A stretch of 64,000 nucleotides of DNA from Perlucidibaca aquatica (GCF_001676655.1 NZ_LZDB01000002.1:806001-870000), one strand, 5' to 3'; counted from the stretch's first letter, positions 49,790 to 59,138 are shown. The notes: a model not told the origin generated them from the letters alone. A program made the numbers and translations.

Positions 49790-50439
49790 ATAATTCTCTT
49801 AGCAAACTTCAGCAGATTCTCGAGCAAACCGGCCAACACAATTTGGTCGCCCACTTGCAATAACAGTCCCCGATAAGGAGGCGGCACCACGATAGAGCCA
49901 CGTTTCACTAAGACCATTTTTAAGTCAGCAAAATCCAATTCCTGCTCATAGGACTTACGCGCAGCTATGTGTTCGTTGACATTAATTTCAACCACAAACC
50001 ACCCTTGCCCTAGGGAAATATAGTCGAGCATTTGCGGATGCGTCAGGCTTTGCGCTACCCGTACACCAATCTCATGCTCGGGATGAATAATGCGATCCGC
50101 CTGCAATCGAGACAAAATGCGATGATGCGTGTCGTTGGTAGCCTTTACCCACACTCGCTCACAACCACTGCTTTTTAGCGCCAGCGTACTCAGGATGCTG
50201 GCCTCTAGGTTCTCACCAATGGCCACCACAACGGCATCGTATTTTTGCAGGCCTAATTCCTCAATAACCTTGTCATCCGTACCATCCGCGATCAGGGTTT
50301 GCGTGAGGTGGTCGGCGTGCTTATTCACGCGAGCCTCATCCACATCAATACCCAACACTTCATGACCCAAACGAACCAGTTCGCAAGCCACCGTACCGCC
50401 AAAACTGCCTAGCCCAATAATGGCAAACTTTTGCTTCAT
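49786..50439 (-). CDS. ktrA: Potassium uptake regulator, KtrA/TrkA family
   Basis: A 217-residue RCK protein. An N-terminal Rossmann domain (FAIIGLGSFGGTVACELVRLGHEVLGIDVDE) binds ATP/ADP or NAD(H), and a C-terminal RCK-C domain ends with LLQVGDQIVLAGLLENLLKF. It forms the cytoplasmic ring that gates KtrB. It overlaps both the MFS gene upstream and ktrB downstream by four bases each, so the three genes form one translationally coupled unit. Confidence 0.92.
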   Translation of the reverse strand: MKQKFAIIGLGSFGGTVACELVRLGHEVLGIDVDEARVNKHADHLTQTLIADGTDDKVIEELGLQKYDAVVVAIGENLEASILSTLALKSSGCERVWVKATNDTHHRILSRLQADRIIHPEHEIGVRVAQSLTHPQMLDYISLGQGWFVVEINVNEHIAARKSYEQELDFADLKMVLVKRGSIVVPPPYRGLLLQVGDQIVLAGLLENLLKFAKRIM

Positions 50440-51782
50440 TTCTTACCCTCGATTGGCTCACACCATTGATCCGCAGCCGCCCTGCCCCGAGTTTCATCAA
50501 CACTCGACACTACCCACATGGACACCGCAAACAACACCAGACAAAACAGAATGGCGTCGGCCAACCCGAAAAAGGTCTGCAACAAACCCAGACCGAGCAT
50601 ACCGAATACAGCAGCTAGTTTCGCTGCCGTCCCCCACATGCCGAAGAACTCCGCCGATTTACCCGCTGGCGTCAAGAAACCGACCAAGGCACGTCCGGCC
50701 GATTGCGCTGACCCCAGGCTCAGACCCGCCAAACAGCCAGCAAACAAGAAGACATATTGTGCCTGCCAGTTCACACCCAACTGCTCACGCGCCAAAGCGG
50801 CAATTTCCGGCGTGAGCCAGATCGCCAGAATCGCAACTACCCAAAGCCCTTGCGACAACATGTAGGTGAAGCGCGACCCCAAACGGCTTTGCAGAATGCC
50901 AAATGCGATAGCACCCACTGCCGCATTAAATTGCACGATCACGAACATCATGGTTCGCACCGAGTCATCCCATTTGATGACCTGCGCGCCATAAATAAAG
51001 GCAAAGCTGACGATGATGGCAATGCCGGCCATGGAGAAAAAGATGGAGATCAACAAGCGGCGCAAATCTTGAAACTGGCGCATTTCCAGCCAGGTTTCAC
51101 GCAGGCGCACCAGACCGCGCTGCATCACTGACTCACCAGCTGGCAGTTGTCGCGCCGTTCCACGCTCGCGCAACCACAGAAACGTCGGGATGCAGCCGAG
51201 GCAGACAAAAACTGCCGCAAATGGGCCAACCCAGCGCACTGTGTCGTAATTGGCCAGACTGACCTCGCCCAGGAAGCTCAGCGAAAATGCCGTGGCCACG
51301 AGGCCGCCAATATAGCCGAGTCCCCAGCCGAGACCGGAGATCCAGCCCAAAGCATCGCGTGGGCCGAGATCAGTGAGAAAGCTGGCGATAATGCCTTCGC
51401 CGAGCGCAAAGGCGAAGTTGGTGATAATGATCAGTAACATCGCCAACGCTATCCAGCCCGGCTCCACGAAGTAGAGCAGCGCCGTACCGATGACTGTCAG
51501 CACATAAGTCATAAACAGATAGCGTTTGCGCGTAGCGGTGTAATCCATGACTGCGCCACAAATGGGATTCACCAGTGCTACCGCCAAGCAGCTTACGGCA
51601 ATGGCAACGCTCCAGAGCAAGTTGCCGAGGCGGTAATCCGGGCCATCACCCACAATAACGCGCGTAAACAAATCACCAAAAACGACCGTGATAATGAGCA
51701 GTGTGTAGGCCTGATTGGCGAAGTCGTACATGGCCCAGCCAACGATTTCGCGCTTGGGGGCAAGAGGCACAGGAGAGGTCAT
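50436..51782 (-). CDS. UMF1/BtlA-type MFS transporter
   Basis: A 448-residue major facilitator protein with about 12 helices of the UMF1 (Atg22-like) family. Typical are GWAMYDFANQAYTLLIITVVFG at the start, PICGAVMDYTATRKR, the YIGGLVATAFSL segment and LLISIFFSMAGIAIIVSFAFIYG. Substrates of this bacterial family are not firmly known; export of amino acids or metabolites is suggested by the yeast relative. Four-base overlap with ktrA shows shared expression with potassium uptake. Confidence 0.85.
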   Translation of the reverse strand: MTSPVPLAPKREIVGWAMYDFANQAYTLLIITVVFGDLFTRVIVGDGPDYRLGNLLWSVAIAVSCLAVALVNPICGAVMDYTATRKRYLFMTYVLTVIGTALLYFVEPGWIALAMLLIIITNFAFALGEGIIASFLTDLGPRDALGWISGLGWGLGYIGGLVATAFSLSFLGEVSLANYDTVRWVGPFAAVFVCLGCIPTFLWLRERGTARQLPAGESVMQRGLVRLRETWLEMRQFQDLRRLLISIFFSMAGIAIIVSFAFIYGAQVIKWDDSVRTMMFVIVQFNAAVGAIAFGILQSRLGSRFTYMLSQGLWVVAILAIWLTPEIAALAREQLGVNWQAQYVFLFAGCLAGLSLGSAQSAGRALVGFLTPAGKSAEFFGMWGTAAKLAAVFGMLGLGLLQTFFGLADAILFCLVLFAVSMWVVSSVDETRGRAAADQWCEPIEGKK

Positions 51783-51890
51783 GGGTGATCCTTACAATAA
51801 TCACAAGCAGCGGGAATGGGACGAGTCTAACCTTTCTCGTGGGCGGCCAACATGGTAGGGTTTAAGCATCAATTATTGAGTTGCTTTTCG

Positions 51891-53237
51891 ATGTCTCGCT
51901 TGCCGTTAAGCTTTGCCTCCACTGCTGTTTTTGCCACCCTTTTGCTGCTTTCAGGCTGTGCCCAAAAACCGCTAGTTAGTCTTTCGGCTTCCCCTGCGCC
52001 CATGGCAGCGACACAGGAACAACCCCCTTCCTTGCAAGAGACGACTGTTTTCAGCCATCAGGAAGAATTCCAGCAGTGTTTGGAGAGTCTTCGCCCAGCA
52101 GCGCTTAAAACCGGCATCACGGATGCCACTTGGCAGCTGTACACCGAAAAACTGACGCCAGACTTAAGCCTATTACCGCGACTTAACAAGCAGCCTGAAT
52201 TTAGCCAACCCATCTGGGATTATATTGCCGGCCTTGTCGATGACGAACGTGTTGATCTGGCCAAGCGTAAAATGGCCAGTTACGACAGCGAGCTGACACA
52301 GATTTCCGCACAATATCGTGTGCCTCGCGAAGCCATCGTGGCGATTTGGGGCATTGAAAGCAATTTCGGTCAAAATGCTGGCCGCCTCCCTTTGCTACGA
52401 TCCCTCAGTACACTGAGCTGCCTCGGTCGTCGCCAGGTGTTTTTTCGTGGTGAATTTTTTGCCACGCTGCGCATTCTGCAAGCCGGTGACTTTACCGAAG
52501 ATCGTCTGAAAGGTTCTTGGGCTGGTGCCTTCGGCCAGACCCAATTCATGCCCAGCACCTTCGAGCGCGTCGCCGTCGATTTTGATGGCGATGGCCGCCG
52601 CGACCTCATCGACAACACAGCCGATGCCCTCGCCTCCACGGCCAACTATCTGAAATTGGCGAACTGGGTTTCGGGGCAGCCCTGGGGCATCGAAGTGAAA
52701 TTGCCGGAAGGCTTTGATGCCGCCGGGGAAAGTCGTCGCAACAAGCGCAGCCTCTCCGTTTGGATGCAGCGGGGCTTACTGCGCGTTGATGGCATGCCGA
52801 TAGTGGTAGCGTCCGGCGTGGAAGCGTCTGGCGTGGACACGCCACCCACTAACCCCGTCACAGCCGACACCTTAGCTGGCCTATTACTGCCCGCTGGTGC
52901 CAAAGGCCCGGCTTTTTTGGTCATGCGTAACTTTGACGCCTTCTACAGTTACAACGCTGCGGAAAGCTACGGACTGGCGATCGCTCATCTTGCGGATCGC
53001 ATCGCCGGAGCAGGCGACTTTGTCACGCCTTGGCCTACAGATGATTTAGCGCTTTCGCGTAATCAGCGTCGTGAGTTGCAGGAATTGCTATTGAAGCGAG
53101 GCCACACGATTGGCGAAGTGGATGGCCGCCTGGGCGAGCGGAGCCGCGCGGCAATTCGCATTGAACAAGAGCGACTGGGTCAGCCAATGACTGGCCGTGG
53201 TGGCATGAAAGTGCTGCTGGCACTGCGTGAGCAGTAA
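51891..53237 (+). CDS. MltB-family lytic murein transglycosylase with peptidoglycan-binding domain
   Basis: A membrane-anchored lytic transglycosylase of about 448 residues. From ATG 51891 the signal MSRLPLSFASTAVFATLLLLSGC ends in a lipobox (Cys23); ATG 51852 would add 13 residues. The catalytic domain shows VAIWGIESNFGQNAGR (Glu about 156), FFRGEFFATLRIL, GSWAGAFGQTQFMPSTF and YNAAESYGLAI. The C-terminal 60 residues (RRELQELLLKRGHTIGEVDGRLGERSRAAIRIEQERLG) are a peptidoglycan_binding_1 domain. It cleaves glycan strands to anhydro-MurNAc products. Confidence 0.9.
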   Translation: MSRLPLSFASTAVFATLLLLSGCAQKPLVSLSASPAPMAATQEQPPSLQETTVFSHQEEFQQCLESLRPAALKTGITDATWQLYTEKLTPDLSLLPRLNKQPEFSQPIWDYIAGLVDDERVDLAKRKMASYDSELTQISAQYRVPREAIVAIWGIESNFGQNAGRLPLLRSLSTLSCLGRRQVFFRGEFFATLRILQAGDFTEDRLKGSWAGAFGQTQFMPSTFERVAVDFDGDGRRDLIDNTADALASTANYLKLANWVSGQPWGIEVKLPEGFDAAGESRRNKRSLSVWMQRGLLRVDGMPIVVASGVEASGVDTPPTNPVTADTLAGLLLPAGAKGPAFLVMRNFDAFYSYNAAESYGLAIAHLADRIAGAGDFVTPWPTDDLALSRNQRRELQELLLKRGHTIGEVDGRLGERSRAAIRIEQERLGQPMTGRGGMKVLLALREQ

Positions 53238-53256
53238 ACAGCAGCCTTACTCAGCT

Positions 53257-54174
53257 TTACTGTACTACCGCCGGAAACACCGGCAGCGTCGCCATCACCC
53301 GAGCATCGTGCGCTGGCAATAGTTTCATCTCTGGAAATGCCTTCTGTAGGGCGGCCATGTGCAGAATGTTCTCGCGCACTTGGGCGCTATCCTCGCCAAT
53401 CAGATAACGGGCAATCCATGGCCGCTCGGCTGGCAGATCGATGCCTTCTTTCTGCCACACCAAATCACCCAGCAAGGCATAGCGCGCGCCTGACGGCAGC
53501 GTGATGAAGGCAATCACCGAGCCCGGCGTATGGCCAGGAGACGGCACCAGCACCACGGAACCATCATCCCAAACGTCGTAGCTGCTGGCGAAACCCAGGT
53601 AGGGGCCATCGTTAAAACTATAGAGGCGGTAGTTGAGCTTGCCAAAGCTGTGCGCCAGTGCGGCCGCCTCGTGATCGCTGGCAATGAAGCCCTGCTCCGG
53701 TGCGGAAATCCAGATCGGGATGTTCTTCAGGCTGTCGAGGCCGCTGACATGATCCCAGTGCGCATGGGTGAGCACGATGCCATCCACTTGTTGCTTGGCG
53801 GCCGCAAGCTGGATAGCGGCCGGCACGCCCTTGGTGTAGGTTGTGGTGGCCTGCATGAGCTGAGGCAGAGTCTTCACCTGTTCGTCGACCTGCTGGCCCA
53901 AGCCAGTATCGAAAAGCAGATTGCCTTTAGGGTGCTTCACCAAAATAGCCGTCATGGCAAAATCCCGTGGCTCAAGGAGACTGCCACCGCGATAGGCCAA
54001 GGCAGCTTTGGAATGCATGACGCCGGTAGGCAGTGCAGACAAACTCATACCAGCAGGTGAATTCGCCACCGGCAGTGTTTCGGAGAATTGAGGAATAGGT
54101 GATAGCGATGACGGCGTGAACGTCCACAGCAGCGCACACAGCGCCAGCAGCACGACAAGGGCAATCTTTTTCAT
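53257..54174 (-). CDS. Exported metallo-beta-lactamase-fold hydrolase
   Basis: A 305-residue protein with an N-terminal signal or anchor (MKKIALVVLLALCALLWTF). The zinc site is complete: THAHWDHVSG for the first three ligands plus Asp, PSPGHTPGSV, the bridging Asp in LLGDLVWQ and a final His in LLPAHDAR. The layout resembles N-acyl-homoserine lactonases and related lactone hydrolases, but the substrate cannot be told; export to the periplasm would be atypical for a quorum-quenching enzyme. It is convergent with the transglycosylase gene and ends 19 bases from it. Confidence 0.85.
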   Translation of the reverse strand: MKKIALVVLLALCALLWTFTPSSLSPIPQFSETLPVANSPAGMSLSALPTGVMHSKAALAYRGGSLLEPRDFAMTAILVKHPKGNLLFDTGLGQQVDEQVKTLPQLMQATTTYTKGVPAAIQLAAAKQQVDGIVLTHAHWDHVSGLDSLKNIPIWISAPEQGFIASDHEAAALAHSFGKLNYRLYSFNDGPYLGFASSYDVWDDGSVVLVPSPGHTPGSVIAFITLPSGARYALLGDLVWQKEGIDLPAERPWIARYLIGEDSAQVRENILHMAALQKAFPEMKLLPAHDARVMATLPVFPAVVQ

Positions 54175-54201
54175 GGCATGAAACTCGGGACAAAAGAGGT
54201 A

Positions 54202-54462
54202 CTAGCGTTGTACCAGCTTTAGCGCATCGAGCAAGGAGAAAGGCCAGCGCAGCTCGTCGCCGGCGCTGTTGCAAAGCACGGGAATGAGCTCTCCGTAGCG
54301 GGTGACCAGCGCGTCATCGAGCGCGATGTCGATGTACTGCCAAGTCACACCTCGCGCGCCAGACAACGGTGCCAGCAGCGCCTCGGCGACATCACAGAGA
54401 TGACAGCCAGGCGTACCGTAGAGCATTAAAGTGAGCCCGTGTGCAGTCACATCAAGCCTCAC
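54202..54462 (-). CDS. Small glutaredoxin-like protein (DUF836)
   Basis: An 86-residue thioredoxin-fold protein: LMLYGTPGCHLCDVAEALL carries a CxxC motif (Cys-His-Leu-Cys), and the cis-Pro element is ELIPVLC. This matches the DUF836/glutaredoxin-like family; no function is assigned. The start is a GTG at 54462 that shares GTGA with the rlmKL stop, so the two are coupled. An internal ATG would cut the fold short. Confidence 0.82.
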   Translation of the reverse strand: MRLDVTAHGLTLMLYGTPGCHLCDVAEALLAPLSGARGVTWQYIDIALDDALVTRYGELIPVLCNSAGDELRWPFSLLDALKLVQR

Positions 54463-56696
54463 ACACGATGGCGGAAGCGCCAGCAGCGATGGATCTTCGG
54501 GTCACGCTCATAGTCGAAACCGATGGTCTCAGCACTGATGTCGGTGACATCGAATTTGGCCTGCAGTGCTTCATCCAAGACAAACTTGCGGAAGTTGTTG
54601 GAGAAATACAGCGTGCCGCCCGGCGCCAGACGCGACATCGACAAGCGCAGCAAATGACCGTGGTCGCGCTGCACATCAAAGTCGCTGTCCATGCGCTTGG
54701 AGTTGGAGAACGTGGGCGGATCCACAAAGATCAGATCGTAGAGGTCGCGCTCGTCCTTCAGCCAAGCCATCACATCGGCCTGAATCAGGCGATGGTGCGA
54801 GTCCGGCAAACCGTTCAGCGCCAGATTGCGATCAGCCCAGCCCAGATACGTCGCCGACATGTCCACCGTGGTTGTGGTTTCGGCACCGCCGTGGATGCCA
54901 TCGCCCAGTGCGGCATGCACACTGACCGTCCCGGTATAGGCAAAGAGATTGAGGAAATGCTTGCCCGCCGCCTCGGCGGCAATGCGCAGACGCATCGGGC
55001 GATGATCCAGGAACAGGCCGGTATCGAGATAGTCGGTCAGGTTCACCAGCAGCGTCGCCTGGCCCTCGCGGACCTCGAAGAACTTGCCGGCCTTGCCCTG
55101 CTTCTCGTACTGCTGCTTGCCGCTCTGGCGCTCGCGCACCTTGAGAAACACCTTGTCGCGATGCAGGCCCATGACCTTGCGGATGATCTGCAGCGCGAGC
55201 TTGAAGCGCGCCTCGGCCTTGGCCGGATCCACCGTCTTCGGCGGCGCATATTCCTGCACCTGCAAACGACCTTCGTACACATCAATCGCGATGTTGTATT
55301 CCTGCAAATCGGCATCGTAGAGCCGGAAGCAGCGCACATCCTGCTGCTGCGCCAGCTTCAGCGACACCTTCAGGTTCTTCTGCAGACGGTTGGCAAAGTC
55401 CATGCCCTCTTCCGGCAAGTCGTCGAGACTGCCCTCGAAGGCCAACGGCAACTCCGGCTCTGCCGGCAGGATGCGGCCATGACGGGCAAAGATTGGCAGC
55501 GCGCCGTTGTACAGGCGCAGCGTGTGCTTGTGCTCCAGACCCAGCGCATCGGCATGCGTGATATCGGCGGCCAGCACCACGGCATCCCAGCACGGCAGCG
55601 TCTCGCGCAACTGGCGGCCAATGGCGCGATAGAGATAGCGAACGCTGCCCTCGTCGCCGAGGCGCTCGCCATACGGCGGATTGGTCGCGACCAGACCCGG
55701 CACGGAGTAATTCTGACCGGCACCGGTCACATCCGCCGCCCACTCCGCCGGCAGGCAGGCCGCGACGCTGTTCAGGGCAGGTGCACGCCACTCGGCAATG
55801 CTGCGCTGCGACAAGGTAATCCACTGCGACACACCGGCGGATTCGGCATTGCGATGCGCACAGGCCAGCGCCTCGCCATCGGCATCAAAGCCGACCAGGC
55901 GCGGGGCCGGCCTCTGCAACCCGGCAAGACGACGCGCCACCGCGTCATCGCGAATGGTTTTCCACAGTTCGGCCTGATGCCCGGCCCAGCCATCGAAGCC
56001 GAAATGAATGCGTGGCAGGCCCGGTGCGGCATCGGCCCACATCAGCGCAGCCTCGATCAGCACCGTGCCCGAACCGCAGAGCGGATCGAACAGACGACCC
56101 TCGCCGCGCGCCGGCCAGCCGGCCTGCATGAGCATGGCCGAGGCCAGATTCTCCTTCAGCGGCGCATCGGTCTGGGCCAGGCGGTAGCCGCGCTTGTGCA
56201 GACTGTCGCCAGAGAAATCGAGACTGATGGTGAGCTGCTGCGCCTCGATAAACAGGTGCAGGCTGAGGTCGGGATTCTCGGTATCGATCGACGGGCGATC
56301 ACCAGTGCGCTGGCGGAAGCGATCAACAATGGCATCCTTCAGACGCAGCGCCGCGAAATGCGTATGCGTGCTCACGCCTTTGGCGGCGGCAGAACGGATG
56401 ACAAAGGTCGCACCCGGACGCAGCACCTGCTCCCAGGGATACTTCAGGGCATCATCGAACATGCGGTCGGGATTGCCCGACGGCACCGTCAGCAACGGCA
56501 TCAGCACGCGCGAGGCCAAACGCGACCACAGGCAGAAACGATAGCCGGCGGCGAGGTCGCCCTGCACGGCAATCGCGCCCTTGAGGCGACGCGGCTCGCT
56601 GCCACCCAGCGCCAGCAGCTCATCCACCAGCAGATCATCGAGACCGTCAGCGCCGGTGATGACCCACTCGCGGGTCTTCTCCAGAGCGTTGCTCAC
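54459..56696 (-). CDS. rlmKL: Fused 23S rRNA m2G2445 / m7G2069 methyltransferase
   Basis: A 745-residue fusion. The N-terminal part has a THUMP RNA-binding domain followed by the RlmL methyltransferase ([14 protein letters not shown] and the NPPYGERLG motif near 340). After the linker [15 protein letters not shown] the RlmK half begins (about 430), with [14 protein letters not shown] and [11 protein letters not shown] near 670. It modifies two guanosines of 23S rRNA domain V during 50S assembly. The pyrD stop-start overlap is four bases and the small thiol protein follows with four, so three genes form one unit. Confidence 0.95.
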   Translation of the reverse strand: MSNALEKTREWVITGADGLDDLLVDELLALGGSEPRRLKGAIAVQGDLAAGYRFCLWSRLASRVLMPLLTVPSGNPDRMFDDALKYPWEQVLRPGATFVIRSAAAKGVSTHTHFAALRLKDAIVDRFRQRTGDRPSIDTENPDLSLHLFIEAQQLTISLDFSGDSLHKRGYRLAQTDAPLKENLASAMLMQAGWPARGEGRLFDPLCGSGTVLIEAALMWADAAPGLPRIHFGFDGWAGHQAELWKTIRDDAVARRLAGLQRPAPRLVGFDADGEALACAHRNAESAGVSQWITLSQRSIAEWRAPALNSVAACLPAEWAADVTGAGQNYSVPGLVATNPPYGERLGDEGSVRYLYRAIGRQLRETLPCWDAVVLAADITHADALGLEHKHTLRLYNGALPIFARHGRILPAEPELPLAFEGSLDDLPEEGMDFANRLQKNLKVSLKLAQQQDVRCFRLYDADLQEYNIAIDVYEGRLQVQEYAPPKTVDPAKAEARFKLALQIIRKVMGLHRDKVFLKVRERQSGKQQYEKQGKAGKFFEVREGQATLLVNLTDYLDTGLFLDHRPMRLRIAAEAAGKHFLNLFAYTGTVSVHAALGDGIHGGAETTTTVDMSATYLGWADRNLALNGLPDSHHRLIQADVMAWLKDERDLYDLIFVDPPTFSNSKRMDSDFDVQRDHGHLLRLSMSRLAPGGTLYFSNNFRKFVLDEALQAKFDVTDISAETIGFDYERDPKIHRCWRFRHRV

Positions 56697-57736
56697 GCTG
56701 AACCTCGGCTGCTGGCGGCACGCGCCTGGGCAATGCCAGCGGCAGCGCGAGCGATAACGCCCGGGCCTTGATAAATGAAACCGGTATAAATCTGCACCAA
56801 AGAGGCTCCCGCCTGAATTTTTTCCGCTGCCGACGCAGCATCATCAATACCACCGACACCAATCAACGGCAGGCTGCCATCCAGCGCTGCATGCAGCTCG
56901 CGCAATACTCGTGTCGACGACTCGCGCACCGGACGGCCGCTGAGACCACCCAGCTCATCACCATGTTGCAAACCCGCCACAGCAGTACGCGCGATGGTGG
57001 TGTTGGTGGCGATCACGCCATCGATTTCCTGGGCCTTGAACACCGAGGCCATGATCTCGACCTCCTCCAGCGTCAAGTCCGGGGCAATCTTCACCAGCAG
57101 CGGCACATACTTGCCGTGCTCGCCGGAGAGCTGCGCCTGACGCTCCTTCAGAGCCGCCAACAAACGCGTCAACGCCTCCTCACTTTGCAAGCTGCGTAAA
57201 CCCTGCGTATTCGGTGACGAGATATTCACCGTGACATAATCGGCATGCGAATAAACCTTCTCCAGACAGATCAGGTAATCGTCTTCGGCGCGCTCGACCG
57301 GCGTGTCGAAATTCTTACCGATGTTGATGCCGAGCACGCCGTCGTAGCGCATGCGCTCAACATTACGAATCAGGTAATCCACGCCTTCGTTATTAAAACC
57401 AAGACGGTTGATGATGGCGTTGGCCTGCGGCAGGCGGAACATGCGCGGCTTCGGGTTGCCCGGCTGCGGGCGCGGCGTGACGGTGCCGACTTCGATGAAG
57501 CCGAAGCCGAGTGCAGCCAGCGCATCGATGTAATCGCCATTTTTGTCGAGGCCGGCTGAGAGACCCACCGGGTTGCGGAAGGTCAGCCCCAGTAATTCCA
57601 CCGGCTGATCGGGCACTTTCGGCATACAGTTGAGCAAGCCTAAGCGTTCAGCACGCGCGAGATTGTTCAAGGTGAAGTGATGAGCCGTTTCCGGATCCAG
57701 CTGAAAGAGCGCAGCGCGCGCTAACGGGTACAACAT
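56693..57736 (-). CDS. pyrD: Dihydroorotate dehydrogenase (quinone)
   Basis: A class 2 PyrD of 347 residues. The N-terminal helices [21 protein letters not shown] bind the membrane and quinone. The FMN barrel includes [45 protein letters not shown], the catalytic Ser of [25 protein letters not shown] and [11 protein letters not shown] chose ATG 57736, which matches the E. coli start; 15 residues upstream are non-family. A TATAAT on the minus strand at 57773-57768 is a good -10, with no clear -35. Confidence 0.96.
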   Translation of the reverse strand: MLYPLARAALFQLDPETAHHFTLNNLARAERLGLLNCMPKVPDQPVELLGLTFRNPVGLSAGLDKNGDYIDALAALGFGFIEVGTVTPRPQPGNPKPRMFRLPQANAIINRLGFNNEGVDYLIRNVERMRYDGVLGINIGKNFDTPVERAEDDYLICLEKVYSHADYVTVNISSPNTQGLRSLQSEEALTRLLAALKERQAQLSGEHGKYVPLLVKIAPDLTLEEVEIMASVFKAQEIDGVIATNTTIARTAVAGLQHGDELGGLSGRPVRESSTRVLRELHAALDGSLPLIGVGGIDDAASAAEKIQAGASLVQIYTGFIYQGPGVIARAAAGIAQARAASSRGSA

Positions 57737-57794
57737 GTAGGGAGTCTCGACGGGGGACAAGTTCGCGATTATACGCGACAAGGGGCTGCCACGA

Positions 57795-57963
57795 GTCAGG
57801 AATTACCCGTGGAAAACACGCCGCAAGTCCACCCTGCCCGCGCGCTGCATCGCGCGGTCGTTCCGCGGTTCGGCGCAGTGCGCCGACAAACCCCGCGTTC
57901 ACCCCTGTAGGCTCTCACGTGCCATCTCTGGCGCGTGACGGTTTTCCACGGGTAATTCCTGAC
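57795..57963 (+). repeat. Nested hairpin repeat between pyrD and vapC (copy 2)
   Basis: Perfect 23-base inverted arms (57795-57817 and 57941-57963) enclose about 120 bases with three smaller hairpins: CCGCGCG/CGCGCGG near 57838-57857, GGCGC/GCGCC near 57872-57884 and TCACGTGCCA/TGGCGCGTGA at 57915-57938. The core TGTAGGCTCTCACG (57906-57919) and the ACGCCG next to the left arm are shared with the element at 42767-42873, but the arms are unrelated. Likely a small repeat family member. Confidence 0.8.
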
Positions 57964-57997
57964 GCGTGAACAGCGTTCAGGTGACAGAGATCGGCGG

Positions 57998-58384
57998 TTA
58001 CTGTCGGGCGTCGTGGCAGCGTGTGCCGTACTGGGGAATCAGGGCGTCGACAGTGAGTAGCTCAAGGCCTTCGCTTTGAGTCTGGGCAATCAGCATACGA
58101 TCGAACGGGTCGCGATGAAGATCGGGCAAAGCACCCGCCTGCTCTGCATGGCGCAGTGAAATCGGCAAGGCGGAAAAACCTTCGCTTGCAACCACGGCTT
58201 CCATTTCATCTGGGGCCTCCAGCAAACCCTTCGCACGCTTGATGGATATTTCCCAAACGGTTGCGGCACTGACGAGCACTTCGTTGCGCGTATCCGCAAT
58301 AAGCGCCCTCGTCTGCACGCCCAATGCATCATCATCGGCAAGCCACCAGAGCAGCACATGCGTATCCAGTAACAGACGCCTCAT
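57998..58384 (-). CDS. vapC: VapC-type PIN-domain toxin
   Basis: A 128-residue PIN ribonuclease. The acidic site is complete: LLLDTHVLLWW (Asp7), VWEISIKR (Glu45) and DPFDRMLIAQ (Asp92/95), with the late TVDALIPQYG. VapC toxins cut tRNA or rRNA and are blocked by VapB. The start overlaps the antitoxin stop by four bases. A hairpin repeat lies 35 bases after its stop. Confidence 0.92.
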   Translation of the reverse strand: MRRLLLDTHVLLWWLADDDALGVQTRALIADTRNEVLVSAATVWEISIKRAKGLLEAPDEMEAVVASEGFSALPISLRHAEQAGALPDLHRDPFDRMLIAQTQSEGLELLTVDALIPQYGTRCHDARQ

Positions 58385-58626
58385 CTCGAAGACTCGAAGC
58401 TGTCGGCAATGTCGGCATCTGCTGCGTCAAAACCAGGTGCAATTCGGATACGACCTTTCAGGCTTCCTGGCTTGCGCACGGCAACCTGTGGTTGATGCGG
58501 CAGCAAATCCAAGTATGGCTTGCCCGCCCGGGCAATAACGACACGATCGCCAGCCCATACTCTCTCCGCAAGCTGTGATAGCTGGCTTTTGGCTTCATGC
58601 ATGTTGACTTGAATGACTGTTGGCAT
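58381..58626 (-). CDS. vapB: VapB-type (Phd/YefM) antitoxin
   Basis: An 81-residue antitoxin of the Phd/YefM type: VIQVNMHEAKSQLSQLAERVWAGDRVVIARAGKPYLDLLP is the DNA-binding domain, and the acidic tail DAADADIADSFESSR should wrap the PIN toxin. It overlaps vapC by four bases. A perfect dyad at 58641-58656 stands 14 bases before the ATG and is a likely self-operator. Confidence 0.9.
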   Translation of the reverse strand: MPTVIQVNMHEAKSQLSQLAERVWAGDRVVIARAGKPYLDLLPHQPQVAVRKPGSLKGRIRIAPGFDAADADIADSFESSR

Positions 58627-58640
58627 CTCTGTACCTTTAC

Positions 58641-58656
58641 TAGCTAACCTTAGCTA
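58641..58656. promoter_or_regulatory. Operator-like dyad before vapBC
   Basis: TAGCTAA-CC-TTAGCTA is a perfect inverted repeat; each half is itself nearly palindromic. Its place just before vapB suits conditional autoregulation by VapBC, which is inferred from family behaviour. Confidence 0.6.
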
Positions 58657-58811
58657 ATAATGAGTGTAGACCATGATCACACGCTTCGCTAGGTATGCTC
58701 ATCATTCTGAGTGACAGCCCCTGCGCGCACCGCGAGCCTTCGGACTGGATTCACGCCGAACTTGGCAACGATGATGGCACCATGCCCGCCTGTCTCTTGA
58801 GGAAACCGACC

Positions 58812-58996
58812 ATGCAAAATACCAAGCAAGTCACCCACGAACTGATTGATCACCTGCCCGAGCAAGCTACCTGGGACGATGTGATGTACACGCTCTATGT
58901 GCGCCGGAAGCTCGAACGCTCGCTGCAGGCTGCTAACGAGGGGAAGTCACTTCTCACGAGGACGCCAAGAAGCGACTCCTGAGTCATGCGCGTTGA
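58812..58996 (+). pseudogene. Frameshifted antitoxin of a decayed toxin-antitoxin pair
   Basis: ATG 58812, with GAGGA upstream, opens a frame MQNTKQVTHELIDHLPEQATWDDVMYTLYVRRKLERSL... typical of small antitoxins paired with RelE/ParE toxins. After NEG, at a run of four G (58940-58943), the frame departs. With one more G it would continue EVTSHEDAKKRLLSHAR to a stop at 58994-58996, which fits the family end. So a one-base loss is likely; a sequencing error in the G run is possible. As written it stops at 58980-58982. Confidence 0.7.
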
Positions 58997-59000
58997 TTGA

Positions 59001-59138
59001 TCAGATCCAGCGCTTGATGGCAAGGGCAACAGCATCCGTGAGGTTATTGTCCAAGGCTATCGCATCCTGTACCGGGTAGAGCACGCTCGCATGCTGATGC
59101 TGGCGGTCATACACAGTAGTCGTGATGTGGATAATTAG
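59001..59138 (+). pseudogene. C-terminal remnant of a ParE/RelE toxin
   Basis: Starting directly after the decayed antitoxin, the frame 59001-59138 encodes SDPALDGKGNSIREVIVQGYRILYRVEHARMLMLAVIHSSRDVDN and a stop. The IREVIVQGYRILYRVE and LAVIHSSRD segments are the C-terminal strands of ParE/RelE toxins. About half the protein, including the N-terminal helices, is missing, and no start codon is in place. A deletion after the antitoxin end is the simplest reading. Confidence 0.65.

Noticed and set aside
54441-56771. A 776-codon open frame on the plus strand opposite rlmKL
   Set aside because: It mirrors rlmKL in the antisense frame; its length comes from the GC-rich codon use of the real gene, and it has no recognisable domain or ribosome site.
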